From Bacteroidota bacterium (GTDB lineage Bacteria > Bacteroidota > Bacteroidia > Chitinophagales > Chitinophagaceae), in the NCBI GenBank assembly GCA_023386555.1, contig JAEWJK010000010.1:18179-82178 (forward strand): a stretch of 64,000 bases of DNA, written 5' to 3'. This document shows positions 51,555 through 60,954 of this stretch, one piece after another. Below the pieces are notes generated by a model. The model ran no database searches. It saw nothing but the letters and a program-made list of their open reading frames with translations, and was not told the DNA's origin. Made by a program: the position numbers and the translations under genes. Numbering within the stretch: the stretch's first letter is position 1; each line of letters starts with the position of its first letter.

Positions 51555-52892
51555 TTATTTTCTGAAAGGAATGGGAACTGGCTGTAACTGATGATCTGTT
51601 GATAATTCTTCTGCTTCTTCAATCTCCTCTTCATCATCGGTAGTGTTATCTTTTTTAAACACTGTGTACCAGAAGAACATCATAAGCAACACAAAGAAAA
51701 AGTGCTTACCACGAAAATAACTTGTCTCGGTAATGTTGTTAATGCAAAAAACAACAGACACAAAGAGCATTACAATATTCTTATTATTCAGTACTCTGAA
51801 TATATTGGTGAAATACTGAAAGAGAAACAGTAATAGTAAGGTCACACCAATCCAACCCAAAGTAACTTTTGTATCGAGATAACCATTATGGCCGGAATTT
51901 GGAGTCCATTCAAGTTCGTGTAAACTGGCTTTCGGATTATATGTTTTTTCGCCCCAGTAAGCTCCTGTTCCAAAACCAAGCATTTGTTTGTCGTAATTTC
52001 TAAGGTCCATTAGCATCACATGCCAAACGTCACTACGGCCGGTAAAAGTCATATCTCTTTCAGCAAATTCCATTTTCTCTGCCTCACCTTTCTCGAATGT
52101 TTGGGTATAATATGGAAGATACATTCCTGCAGCAATAACAAATATGAGAAACGGTCGTATGAGAAATCTAAAATTGTACAATACAAAACAAATAATGCCG
52201 CCGACCATAGAAGTTTTACTGTCACATTCCATTGCCTGGTAAATGATCAATCCATTTAATAATAACCATATTGGAAACTTTATGGATTTGCGTTTATAGA
52301 AATTGAGTATCAGGAAGAAGAAGGATAAAAACTGACCGAGATTATTGGGTGAAGAAAAGAACGATTGCTTTCTGCCGGAATCGTCGATCGTCCAACTAGA
52401 TTCAGTAGGGAACAATGCAATTGATAGAGCACTCATCACTCCAATAATGATGGCAAATCTTTTCAGTACATCAAAAACGTATTCATCACCCTTCTCGAAA
52501 AATATTTTTACTATAGCAAGTGTTTGAAGTATAGTGAGTATCGTTCTAATGACTATTCCTCTTGCCTCCCCTTTCATAAACGGATCTACCCATGTAAGTG
52601 AAACAAGAATCAGCAATGTAAAAGCAATCATCATTACACACCTACCCCAATTGAGCTTTAATGTTTTACCGGAGAAAAACAAATAAGCCAGCGATAATAA
52701 AGCGAAAACTTGTCCTAAAGCATTGGTAAGAGAAGTGAGGTTGATCCATTTACCAAATGTTACAAAGAAATCTGCAAAAGGAAACAGTAGAAAGAATAAG
52801 TTCACTTCTCCCAATAAAAAGCCCATTACCTTACCTGTATAAGAATAAGATGGTTTTAATTCCTGTTCTAATGAAATGGATGGTGCGTACAT
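51555..52892 (-). CDS. O-antigen ligase/polymerase-like protein (Wzy-like)
   Basis: The 445-residue protein has about 11 membrane helices and a large periplasmic loop (about 285-355; FAERDMTFTGRSDVW, GFGTGAYWG, PNSGHNGYLDTKVTLGW). The GRxxxW-type motif and the His-rich SGHNGYLD motif are typical of Wzy_C/ligase domains. It probably polymerises or ligates the exopolysaccharide units made by the main run 10 kb away. Its leader shares a 15-mer with the GT2 gene. The acidic C-terminal tail (DDEEEIEEAEEL) is cytoplasmic. Confidence 0.88.
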   Translation of the reverse strand: MYAPSISLEQELKPSYSYTGKVMGFLLGEVNLFFLLFPFADFFVTFGKWINLTSLTNALGQVFALLSLAYLFFSGKTLKLNWGRCVMMIAFTLLILVSLTWVDPFMKGEARGIVIRTILTILQTLAIVKIFFEKGDEYVFDVLKRFAIIIGVMSALSIALFPTESSWTIDDSGRKQSFFSSPNNLGQFLSFFFLILNFYKRKSIKFPIWLLLNGLIIYQAMECDSKTSMVGGIICFVLYNFRFLIRPFLIFVIAAGMYLPYYTQTFEKGEAEKMEFAERDMTFTGRSDVWHVMLMDLRNYDKQMLGFGTGAYWGEKTYNPKASLHELEWTPNSGHNGYLDTKVTLGWIGVTLLLLFLFQYFTNIFRVLNNKNIVMLFVSVVFCINNITETSYFRGKHFFFVLLMMFFWYTVFKKDNTTDDEEEIEEAEELSTDHQLQPVPIPFRK

Positions 52893-52921
52893 AGATTATT
52901 TTCCCACTGTACCCTCTATTG

Positions 52922-52936
52922 CAAAGCTGCTGCCAG
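52922..52936 (-). promoter_or_regulatory. Shared 15-base leader motif CTGGCAGCAGCTTTG, copy 2
   Basis: The copy is identical to 39541-39555 and lies 29 bases before the wzy-like ATG on the minus strand. After both copies an A/G-rich stretch follows (AATAGAGGG and AGTGTAAGGG). Promoter or antiterminator site are both possible. Confidence 0.4.
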
Positions 52937-53132
52937 CATATAAAAGTTGTAGAAAAAAATCATATGCTGATTATCCAATTATTAATAACCTATTGAATAA
53001 GATTGCTATTGACTGAAAAAAATATTTTAAAATCAGTACTATTATCAGGAGAAATGATGCTTTGCTCATCTGAATAAAAAAAGTAAACAAACATCATTAA
53101 AGAATCTTCGCTGTGTAAATTGTCCACAACAA

Positions 53133-53159
53133 AAAAGGTCGTCAAGCGAACGACCTTTT
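53133..53159 (-). terminator. Terminator of the M48 peptidase gene
   Basis: AAAAGGTCGT and ACGACCTTTT form a 10-base stem around CAAGCGA, and the minus strand continues with T's (plus-strand AACAAAAAA). Confidence 0.87.
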
Positions 53160-53178
53160 ATTAAATCATTTGATGATG

Positions 53179-54627
53179 CTATTGCCCGATAACCTTAATC
53201 AAAGTTCCTTTTGTTACATTGTCGGTTAGTTTCATTCCATTCAGTATAGCTAGTTCTTCCATCTTTGCCTGAGGCATATTGAAACTTTGCAATGCCTGTG
53301 ATAGCGTTGAATTGTTTGCAACGGTCTTAATCCTGATGCGGTCCGCTTTCTTATTCAATTTAGCAGCATCTGTGAGTGGCCTGAAATTCTGCATCGTATT
53401 ACTAAATGTATTTGTATAGCTATTAAAGTCAGCTATTGAGGATACGCCGATAAAATGATAAACAGCATTATCGTACTGAATAAAATAAGACATGGTTCTT
53501 ACACTTGCCTGTTGTTGTTGATCTGCTACCTGATCGGCAACTACATACAAAGCAGGAAGACCATTTACACTTATACTTCTGGATTCTAATACCTTTAACT
53601 TATATTGTTGTACTGCATTGTTTGCTGCTTCCTGTAAGCTATTTCCTCTGCCAAGCATAAACATCAACAAAGCTTTGCCATCAGCCGGAGCAAGCTGCAC
53701 CATTTGAGGTGAATTCTGATAACGCCATCCTTGTGGAGTTGGAAATTGAAACTTTAATGGTGGATGATAAAATACATTGTTTTCTAAATACCCTTGCCTG
53801 GGATCTTCACCATAAATAAGCCCTTCTATCTTTCTTAAATATTCATTCCTGTTAACCTGTGGATTGGTAAGATTTAATTTCTGCTGCCACTCAGTGGCTA
53901 ATTTATTAGTGGTAACATTTCTGTCTCCCGGATTTGGATGTGTTGAAAGAAAATCCGGTAACTCAACAGATCCTGCTCTTGTACCTTGTCTTTCTAATGT
54001 AGTGAAAAAACCAGCCATTTCATGTGCATCATAACCGATCTTGGTTGAATACTCAACACCCAATCTATCTGATTCTCTTTCTGCATCTCTACCAAACTTC
54101 AGGAATAGTAAACCTAAACCCTGGGATGCTACTTCTGCAAATCTGGCTAGTTCCGGATTGATGATAACTCCTGCAATAATTCCGAACTGCCCCAATATTT
54201 GATTTCGCTGTTGCTCTACTGAATGTCTTGCGGCAATGTGACCAATTTCATGACCCAATACTCCGGCAAACTCAGCTTCGTTATTGAAATGAGCCATGAT
54301 TCCCCTTGTGAAGTAAACATAGCCTCCAGGTACTGCAAATGCATTCAGCACTTCTGAATCTACCACCCTGAAATGATATGCAATGTTTGGCCTGTGAGAA
54401 ATAGCCACCATTTGCTTTCCTTTCTCGGCAATGAATCTCTGTATAGAACTATCCTCATATAAACCAAATTGAGCAATGATCTGCGGATCAGCTTCCTGCC
54501 CCATTGCAATTTCCTGTGCTTCTGACATAAACACTAACTGGCTTTTTCCGGTAACCGGATTTCTTGAACAGGAATCTATCAGTATATAAGTAAATAGAAG
54601 GCTGCAGATAAAGAAGATCTTTTTCAT
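53179..54627 (-). CDS. M48-family metalloprotease lipoprotein with LysM-like C-terminus
   Basis: The 482-residue protein has a lipoprotein signal peptide ending ILIDSC (Cys20). The M48 zinc domain holds HEIGH (H126, E127, H130) and the third ligand in ERESDRLGVEY. It resembles BepA/LoiP-type outer-membrane quality-control peptidases. A middle domain with an AlgZ-like beta sheet (about 290-410) and a LysM-like C-terminal part (about 425-482; NSTLSQALQSFNMPQAKMEELAILNG) follow. The likely role is degradation of misassembled outer-membrane proteins. Confidence 0.92.
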   Translation of the reverse strand: MKKIFFICSLLFTYILIDSCSRNPVTGKSQLVFMSEAQEIAMGQEADPQIIAQFGLYEDSSIQRFIAEKGKQMVAISHRPNIAYHFRVVDSEVLNAFAVPGGYVYFTRGIMAHFNNEAEFAGVLGHEIGHIAARHSVEQQRNQILGQFGIIAGVIINPELARFAEVASQGLGLLFLKFGRDAERESDRLGVEYSTKIGYDAHEMAGFFTTLERQGTRAGSVELPDFLSTHPNPGDRNVTTNKLATEWQQKLNLTNPQVNRNEYLRKIEGLIYGEDPRQGYLENNVFYHPPLKFQFPTPQGWRYQNSPQMVQLAPADGKALLMFMLGRGNSLQEAANNAVQQYKLKVLESRSISVNGLPALYVVADQVADQQQQASVRTMSYFIQYDNAVYHFIGVSSIADFNSYTNTFSNTMQNFRPLTDAAKLNKKADRIRIKTVANNSTLSQALQSFNMPQAKMEELAILNGMKLTDNVTKGTLIKVIGQ

Positions 54628-54774
54628 TTGCTGATGATTTATGCACTAATAACAAAGATAGTACCATAGCAGCCGGTTGCAAGGTTGATTGAATTTTGAT
54701 GAGTGGTAAGATATGCTTGTGAAGATGAATAGGCATCTTATGTGGAAACTTAATTTCGCCAGAGGAGATTAGAT

Positions 54775-55617
54775 ATGCAGCATGTAGAATTTTTCCACCA
54801 GGATCATTTCGAAAGAAATTACTTTAGAGAGAAAGCCTCTGCTGATCTGTCAAGGTTTATTGATTATTTCTGGGAAATAAATTTTGAGCATCTCTACAAA
54901 GAATATCCTGAAGGTTTTTCAGATGCACTTTTCCCTAATATCGGCTATACTTATCTTATCAACCTGGGTACACCTTTTATTATGCAATTAGATGATGATA
55001 AGTTTGAGGTAAAGAATGATAGCTTTTTACCAAGACATCGAAACATCATCTGCCATCATTCAGCAGGCAATAAAATTTTTGGTATTAAGTTCAAAGTATC
55101 GCCTGTTATATTGCAAAAGAATATCAACTTTTCCGAATATAAAGATTACATATTTCCCTTGGCCTACCTGATCGATAGACCCATTATTGAGCAAGTAAAA
55201 AAAGTACAGCATTTTAATAGACGGGTAGAAATTATATCCGATTATTACCAGCAGATTATTGATCAACATGCAGGCTCTTTAAAATATGTTGATACTGTAA
55301 TTGCGATACTCAATGAATGCTATAATAATAATGATTTTACAACATCGATTGAAGAATTTGCGAAACGATACAATATCAGCACAAGAACCCTGCAACGTTA
55401 TTTCGAAAAAGTAACAAGCATTAGCAGCAAACAGGCTTTACAAATTGTAAGGATCAGAAAAGCTGTTGAACACCTTTTATCTGATCCTAAGAAATTTGAT
55501 TATAGAAATTACGGCTATTACGATCACAGCCACTTTTATAAACATTTAAAGCAATTCATTACCGGTCATACTATTTCCCTTATTGAACCACATCTTAAGC
55601 TGCTAAAAAGAAAATAA
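54775..55617 (+). CDS. AraC-family transcriptional regulator
   Basis: This 280-residue protein has an N-terminal effector-like domain (about 15-140; FIDYFWEINFE, VKNDSFLPRHRNIICHHSAGNKIFGIKFKVSP) and a C-terminal AraC HTH pair. The first HTH is SIEEFAKRYNISTRTLQRYFEKVTSISSKQAL. The second is partly degenerate, RNYGYYDHSHFYKHLKQFI. A fairly good AGGAGAT Shine-Dalgarno-like sequence precedes the ATG, unusual here. The target genes and ligand are unknown. It is divergent from the M48 gene, with 147 bases between the starts. Confidence 0.9.
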   Translation: MQHVEFFHQDHFERNYFREKASADLSRFIDYFWEINFEHLYKEYPEGFSDALFPNIGYTYLINLGTPFIMQLDDDKFEVKNDSFLPRHRNIICHHSAGNKIFGIKFKVSPVILQKNINFSEYKDYIFPLAYLIDRPIIEQVKKVQHFNRRVEIISDYYQQIIDQHAGSLKYVDTVIAILNECYNNNDFTTSIEEFAKRYNISTRTLQRYFEKVTSISSKQALQIVRIRKAVEHLLSDPKKFDYRNYGYYDHSHFYKHLKQFITGHTISLIEPHLKLLKRK

Positions 55618-55653
55618 TATTTCAGATTCTTTGGGTAATACCAATATAATATA

Positions 55654-57579
55654 TCATTCCGGTATTATTAAAGGCTTTCGGTCTATATCAGCCATTCTAC
55701 CTGATGGATCTATCTCAACGGACTTCAGATCTCGAAGATTTCTTGAAGTTTGAAATACATATTCAGGATGTGTCCACTTCCAGGGTTCATGTACAAACCT
55801 TGTGGTTGCATCTTCAGCAGGCTTTGCTCCATACATCAGGTTAAGCGGAATATAATGCAGCTCTTTTGATCCGTCTTTGAACGTTAACATCACATCAACA
55901 GGCATCGGCATTTTTCCTGTACGTTTTATGGTGATGTTGGTTTTGCCATTTTCATAGTTGATATCGCCAATTGTATAATCAATGGCTTTGGTTGAATTGA
56001 TCCAATACTCTTTATACCAGTCAAGCTCAATACCACTCACCTTTTCTGCAAGCCTGATAAAATCGTTTGCAGTAGGTTGTTTAAATTTCCATTGCTTATA
56101 ATATTCTAACATCAAACTATCTCTTGCTTTAGCACCAATAATGTATCCTAATTGTTCCAGAAAAACAGCACCTTTAAAATATGCAGCATTACTATACCCG
56201 TAATTGGTATTGAAATGATCTGCATGAGTACTCATCGGTTCTTCAAACTGGCTCTTCTGCAAACTATAATATGACTGGTAGCTGGCTCCATGTATTGCAG
56301 GTAAAGCAGCTTCTCTTGTAGCCATGGTTTTAATGTTGGCTTTTCGTATTGAATCATTGATATGTGGCGAATTATTGGCAAAATTTTTAAAATAATAATC
56401 CATCACAATATCTTCTGCGAAAGAAGCAAAACCTTCATCCATCCAGGGATATAAACTTTCATTGGTGCCCAACAAATGCTGATACCATGCATGCATCCAT
56501 TCGTGTACTGCAGTTTCAATACTTGGGCCTCTCATCAATGTTGCCATTGCATACTCCATTCCGCCATCACCACCTTGAATAAAAGCATATTCAGGCCATG
56601 GATATTTACCAAACTTCTGCTCAATAAACGGAATTACTTTTTCCGCCATCCACAGAATATTATTCCATGCACTGTCTGCCTTTGCATCTTTGCTTTTATA
56701 AAAAACCCTCACCGTTAAATCCTTATTTACCTTTTTTGAAAGATGGTTATAAGCATCATCAGCAGCCCACACAAAATCATGAATATTATTTCCGGTAAAA
56801 TGCCATGTATAATTATTGTTTACAGGCTTCAGTGGCTTATGACCTGGTGGCTGATAGCCATGACCAATTCCAGGATTTTGTAACACACCTGTTGCTGCCA
56901 CAGTGTAACTTTTATCAAGAGTTATCTTAACATCATAATCACCCCATACACCATAAAACTCTCTTGCGATATATTGATTGGGATGCCATCCATTCACATC
57001 ATACGCAGCCATTTTAGGATACCATTGGCTCATGCTATATTTTACACCTTCAGCATTATTTCTTCCGGCCCTTCTAATCTGGTTAGGTACCTGTGCTTCA
57101 AAATCTACAATAAAACTTGTTTTGCTTTTCGGCATAATCGGCTTGCTCAACACCACTTCAAGAATCGTTTCATGTTCCTTTAAAGTTTGCGGTTTGCCGT
57201 TGACTAATACAGATCTCACTTTGCTGTAACCAATTTCATTTGGTTTTAACTTCATGATAGAATCTTTCACTCTGCTATCCCAATCTAACACTGGATTTCC
57301 ATTTTTATCCTGGCGTAAAACTGTTTTACCTAATTCACGACTTCTTACATCCATACTGCTGTTTGGCTGAAAAGCATTCCAGTACAAATGCAAAAACACT
57401 CTTTTCAAAGTGTCTGGCGAGTTATTCCAGTAATCGATATTTTGTTTACCGGTAAGCAAATGTGTATTCACATCAAGCTTAACATCCATGTTGTACTTTA
57501 TTTTTTGCTGCCAGTAGGTTTGGGCAGTAACAACATTCAATACAAACAACGAAATAGAGAGGTAAATAATTTTTTTCAT
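55654..57579 (-). CDS. Exported M1-family metallopeptidase
   Basis: The 641-residue protein has a signal peptide (1-19, VVTAQ), a beta N-terminal domain and a gluzincin domain. In that domain H359-E360-WM-H363 is followed 19 residues later by E382 in WMDEGFASFAED. GGMEYA stands in place of the usual GAMEN exopeptidase motif and HEWMHAW in place of HExxHxW, as in many Bacteroidota M1 relatives. A C-terminal beta domain (about 545-641) completes it. It probably trims peptides in the periplasm. Confidence 0.93.
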   Translation of the reverse strand: MKKIIYLSISLFVLNVVTAQTYWQQKIKYNMDVKLDVNTHLLTGKQNIDYWNNSPDTLKRVFLHLYWNAFQPNSSMDVRSRELGKTVLRQDKNGNPVLDWDSRVKDSIMKLKPNEIGYSKVRSVLVNGKPQTLKEHETILEVVLSKPIMPKSKTSFIVDFEAQVPNQIRRAGRNNAEGVKYSMSQWYPKMAAYDVNGWHPNQYIAREFYGVWGDYDVKITLDKSYTVAATGVLQNPGIGHGYQPPGHKPLKPVNNNYTWHFTGNNIHDFVWAADDAYNHLSKKVNKDLTVRVFYKSKDAKADSAWNNILWMAEKVIPFIEQKFGKYPWPEYAFIQGGDGGMEYAMATLMRGPSIETAVHEWMHAWYQHLLGTNESLYPWMDEGFASFAEDIVMDYYFKNFANNSPHINDSIRKANIKTMATREAALPAIHGASYQSYYSLQKSQFEEPMSTHADHFNTNYGYSNAAYFKGAVFLEQLGYIIGAKARDSLMLEYYKQWKFKQPTANDFIRLAEKVSGIELDWYKEYWINSTKAIDYTIGDINYENGKTNITIKRTGKMPMPVDVMLTFKDGSKELHYIPLNLMYGAKPAEDATTRFVHEPWKWTHPEYVFQTSRNLRDLKSVEIDPSGRMADIDRKPLIIPE

Positions 57580-57610
57580 GAATTATGGCCTTAGCTTTTA
57601 GAAATACTAT

Positions 57611-57665
57611 TTAGCTTTTGTTGCGTCGCACCCTTGTACAACAATGCATGTTTCAACTCTGACTA
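57611..57665 (+). repeat. Copy of the interspersed intergenic repeat
   Basis: TTGCGTCGCACCCTTGTAC at 57621-57639 matches, in opposite orientation, the GTACAAG-GTGCGACGCAA core of the copies at 8.2 and 49.8 kb. It lies between the M1 and rsmI genes. Confidence 0.65.
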
Positions 57666-57707
57666 CAATTATACTGAAAGTGCCTTAGTGTTCTGTTAAG
57701 AATTGTA

Positions 57708-58373
57708 TTAATCTTTACCCGCTACAACAATAACAATCTCCCCTTTAACAGTCTTTTGTTTAAAATGTTCCGCAACTTCCTGCAAAGAACCTTGTTTGTT
57801 TTCTTCAAACATCTTTGTCAGTTCACGACTAACAGAACATTGTCTTCCAGCTCCAAAATATTGAATGAATTCTTCCAGTGTTTTTACAAGCCTTAGCGGA
57901 CTTTCATAAAAGATCATTGTTCTTTCTTCTTCAGCAAGCTTCTTCATCATAGTTTGCCTGCCTTTCTTTAAAGGAAGAAACCCATCAAAACAAAAACGAT
58001 TCGATGGAATACCACTGTTAACCAAAGCAGGAACAAATGCTGTAGCACCCGGCAAACATTCCACTTTTACTTCGTTCTTAATACATTCTCTAACCAGTAA
58101 AAATGCAGGATCAGAAATTCCCGGTGTACCGGCATCTGTTATCAAAGCCATCGTCTTTCCAGCCTGTAATTGATCAACCAAATGCTGAACGATCTTATGT
58201 TCATTATGCTGATGATAAGGTGAAAGTGGCTTCTGAATATTATAGTGCTGCAACAGCTTCGATGAGGTTCTCGTATCCTCACACAAAATTAAATCAACCG
58301 ATTGCAACACTTCAATAGAACGAAGTGTGATGTCTTTAAGGTTGCCAAGTGGTGTGGGAACAAGATAAAGCAT
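57708..58373 (-). CDS. rsmI: 16S rRNA (cytidine1402-2'-O)-methyltransferase
   Basis: This 221-residue tetrapyrrole-methylase-fold enzyme has LYLVPTPLGNLKDITLRSIEVL at the start, then LCEDTRTSSKLL, DAGTPGISDPAFLLVREC and CLPGATAFVPALVNSG. All are diagnostic of RsmI, which methylates C1402 of 16S rRNA near the P site. It is somewhat shorter than the usual ~280 residues, lacking the C-terminal extension, as in other Bacteroidota. A repeat array and purS lie upstream. Confidence 0.95.
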   Translation of the reverse strand: MLYLVPTPLGNLKDITLRSIEVLQSVDLILCEDTRTSSKLLQHYNIQKPLSPYHQHNEHKIVQHLVDQLQAGKTMALITDAGTPGISDPAFLLVRECIKNEVKVECLPGATAFVPALVNSGIPSNRFCFDGFLPLKKGRQTMMKKLAEEERTMIFYESPLRLVKTLEEFIQYFGAGRQCSVSRELTKMFEENKQGSLQEVAEHFKQKTVKGEIVIVVAGKD

Positions 58374-58377
58374 GCTA

Positions 58378-58441
58378 AATACGAGATACGATGTACGAAA
58401 TACGAATGTGAAGTAATAAACGTACTTCGTATTTCGTACAT
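58378..58441. repeat. ACGAAGTACGA-type repeat pair forming a 16-base hairpin
   Basis: AAATACGAGATACGATGTAC leads into 58392-58406 (TGTACGAAATACGAA). That is inverted exactly at 58426-58440, with an extra A:T pair, around a 19-base loop. It lies between purS and rsmI and shares units with 11724-11752 and 20816-20845. Confidence 0.75.
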
Positions 58442-58446
58442 GTATT

Positions 58447-58695
58447 TTAGTTGATCATTTCTATTTCGTAAAATTCCATTACAGGATTGGCCAGCAGTTT
58501 TTTGCTGGCTTCTTCTGCTAATTGTTTAGCCTCATTTTCTGAGTTAGCATCTACTTGTAATGTGATGTGTTTTCCAACTCTTACATCAGACACACCATTC
58601 AATCCCAAATTTTGTAGTCCACCCAATACTGCTTTTCCCTGTGGATCAAGCAGATCTTTTAAAGGCATCACTTTTATCTGTACGTTATAGGTCAT
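58447..58695 (-). CDS. purS: Phosphoribosylformylglycinamidine synthase subunit PurS
   Basis: At 82 residues, with VQIKVMPLKDLLDPQGKAVLGGLQNLG and DVRVGKHITLQVDA, this is the small PurS subunit. It bridges PurL and PurQ in purine synthesis. PurQ and PurL are not in the window. Its ATG overlaps the TGA of pssA (ATGA), an unrelated pathway, so the pair is coupled in translation only. Confidence 0.95.
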   Translation of the reverse strand: MTYNVQIKVMPLKDLLDPQGKAVLGGLQNLGLNGVSDVRVGKHITLQVDANSENEAKQLAEEASKKLLANPVMEFYEIEMIN

Positions 58696-59498
58696 GATTT
58701 CTTTTGTTTATAGATCAACGATATAATTACATAAGCTGCAAAGGTGATTGGTACAGCCAGCCAACCTAATAAAATTCCGGTTATTATAGCAATACCTGCA
58801 AGAATAATAAACGGCATCAATGTTTTTACAGATGCATTCTTAAACTTCAGAGCCAGCATCGGTAATGTAGATACCATCAGGTAACTGATCACTAGTATCA
58901 CACCATACCAGAACCATTCATTGGATAATAATTTAATGGCAGTTTCATTGTTGCTATACCAATAGATCAGCGGAAACGAAGCGATCAATAATCCTGCAGC
59001 AGGTATCGGAACACCTTTAAAGCCGTATGATTGTTCTGTATCAATATTAAATCTTGCCAAACGGTATGCTCCTGCACAAGGCACAATAAAAGCTGGCAAT
59101 AACATCAACATTGAAACATCCAGACCATCATCATGCTGGGCAAAACTCCAGCGAAGAAATTGGTAGATGATCATTCCAGGTGCTACACCAAAACTCACCA
59201 CATCAGCCAGTGAATCTAACTGTGCTCCCAAACCTGAAGATGCTTTTAATAATCTTGCAACAAATCCATCTAAAAAATCAATCACTGCCGCAATACCAAT
59301 AAACACTGATGCCCAGTAAATATTTTCCGGCAGAATTACTAATTGCAATCCTGTTTCATCAATAGTTGTTGTTAACCCAGTTTGCAAAACTGCAACAATG
59401 GCCATGCAGCCGAAGAAGAGATTCAGTAGTGTAAATAAATTAGGTATTACCGACAACCGTCCACCGTCCACAGCCTGCATATTCTCAGTTTGATTCAT
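58692..59498 (-). CDS. pssA: CDP-diacylglycerol-serine O-phosphatidyltransferase
   Basis: The 268-residue membrane enzyme has the CDP-alcohol phosphotransferase motif as DFLDGFVARLLKASSGLGAQLDSLADVVSFG. It has about seven helices and the conserved start NLFTLLNLFFGCMAI. It makes phosphatidylserine, the precursor of phosphatidylethanolamine, which is the main lipid in Bacteroidota. The short hydrophilic N-terminus (MNQTENMQAVDGGRL) overlaps a CCGTCCACCGTCCAC repeat. purS follows with a 4-base overlap. Confidence 0.95.
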   Translation of the reverse strand: MNQTENMQAVDGGRLSVIPNLFTLLNLFFGCMAIVAVLQTGLTTTIDETGLQLVILPENIYWASVFIGIAAVIDFLDGFVARLLKASSGLGAQLDSLADVVSFGVAPGMIIYQFLRWSFAQHDDGLDVSMLMLLPAFIVPCAGAYRLARFNIDTEQSYGFKGVPIPAAGLLIASFPLIYWYSNNETAIKLLSNEWFWYGVILVISYLMVSTLPMLALKFKNASVKTLMPFIILAGIAIITGILLGWLAVPITFAAYVIISLIYKQKKS

Positions 59499-59575
59499 TG
59501 TTCAAAGATTTGATTAGTGCCTGTAACTCAAGTGCAAGTTGCCATATCTTTAGATTCTCAAATTTAAAAGGCATG

Positions 59576-60907
59576 TTACTTTTTTCTGGTAACTACGGTT
59601 GACGGTTCACGGTTGACGGTTGACATCAATCTCTCAATCTCATCTGCCTCTATCGGGATGTTCTTCATCAGGTCAATATTGCCACCCTTTCTTATCCATA
59701 TATTATTCTCAATACGAATACCCATCTGCTCTTCCTCAATATAAATTCCCGGTTCAATGGTAAACAACATTCCTTCTTTTACAGGAAAAACTCTTGTACC
59801 GAGATCATGAATATCTACACCAAGGTGATGAGAAATGCCATGATACAAATATTTGCGGTAAGCCCTGTTTTCCTTATCCTCATTTTTGATATCTGATTTC
59901 TTCAGCAAACCGATCTTTTGAAATACCGCAGTAGCTTCATCACCTACCATCTCTGTATAATCAACGATACTTATTCCTGGCTTTAAAATACTTTTTGCAT
60001 AGTTATGCAAATGAAGACAGGCATTGTAAACAGTTTTCTGCCTTCTTGTAAACTTTCCATTCACCGGAATTGTTCGTGTAAGATCTGCACAATAACCACC
60101 ATAATAAGCACCGAAATCCATCAACACCAACTCACCATCTTTACATTCCTGGTTGTTGCTAACATAATGTAAAGTTCTGGCCCTGTCACCACTGGCTACA
60201 ATACTACCGTAAGCTTCCCTGCTTGCACGCTGACTCAAGAAGCTATGTATAATCTCTGCTTCAATTTCATATTCCATCACTCCAGGCTTAATAAACTGAA
60301 GTAATCTTCTGAAAGTATTTTCTGTTATATCAATGGCAGTTTGTGTAACTTCTACTTCATACTTCGATTTGATAGCTCTCAACTCTCTCATGATCTTTGC
60401 AGATCTTTCATAATTATGCATCGGAAAACGAGCCTGCATTTCTTTTGCATAACGATAATCTCTTGTATCAACTAAATTGATCGCTCTCCTGTCATTTTCA
60501 TTTGTGTTCAAATAGATCGTATCAGCCAGATGAATCCATTGCTGCAATAATGCATCAAGACTATCCAGCCACACCACTGTTTCCATTCCGGAAATTGCTT
60601 TTCCCTCATTGGCTCTTAGTCTTCTGCCATCCCATTTTTCTTTCATCTCCTGTGGACGAACCAATACCAATACTTCCCTGAATTTTGGATCAGGATTATC
60701 CGGAAACAAAACCACCATCGTATCTTCCTGTTCAATACCGCAAAGCCAATACAGATCACTGTTCTGCCAGAAACGATATAACTGGTCGCCATTCGTTGGC
60801 AATTCATCGTTACTGTTGAAAATAGCAATGCTGTTGGGCTTCATTTGTTTAATGAAACGCTTCCTGTTCTCAATAAAAAGCTGGGGATTAATTGGTAAAT
60901 GCTTCAT
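59576..60907 (-). CDS. Aminopeptidase P family protein (Xaa-Pro)
   Basis: This 443-residue M24B peptidase cleaves N-terminal residues before proline. It has an N-terminal creatinase-like domain (about 1-170) and the pita-bread catalytic domain. Metal ligands are visible in LMDFGAYYGGYCADLTRTIPV (two Asp), the His of GISHHLGVDIHDLG, FTIEPGIYI (Glu) and GIRIENNI (Glu). The C-terminal tail (STVNREPSTVVTRKK) is encoded by a tandem ACGGTTG repeat (59594-59624) and is not part of the family. Confidence 0.93.
   Translation of the reverse strand: MKHLPINPQLFIENRKRFIKQMKPNSIAIFNSNDELPTNGDQLYRFWQNSDLYWLCGIEQEDTMVVLFPDNPDPKFREVLVLVRPQEMKEKWDGRRLRANEGKAISGMETVVWLDSLDALLQQWIHLADTIYLNTNENDRRAINLVDTRDYRYAKEMQARFPMHNYERSAKIMRELRAIKSKYEVEVTQTAIDITENTFRRLLQFIKPGVMEYEIEAEIIHSFLSQRASREAYGSIVASGDRARTLHYVSNNQECKDGELVLMDFGAYYGGYCADLTRTIPVNGKFTRRQKTVYNACLHLHNYAKSILKPGISIVDYTEMVGDEATAVFQKIGLLKKSDIKNEDKENRAYRKYLYHGISHHLGVDIHDLGTRVFPVKEGMLFTIEPGIYIEEEQMGIRIENNIWIRKGGNIDLMKNIPIEADEIERLMSTVNREPSTVVTRKK
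59594..59624. repeat. ACGGTTG tandem repeat inside the end of the aminopeptidase gene
   Basis: Four imperfect ACGGTTGACGGTTCAC-type units run in a row and encode the last residues of the protein. A related CCGTCCACCGTCCAC occurs at 59455-59475 in pssA. Confidence 0.65.
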
Positions 60908-60954
60908 GCGAATGTATAAGAGTGTGCAAGATAAAGGATTGTAATTGCTTTTGG

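Noticed and set aside
58378..58441. Possible CRISPR fragment
   Set aside because: The units are too short and too variable, have no regular spacers, and no cas genes are present.
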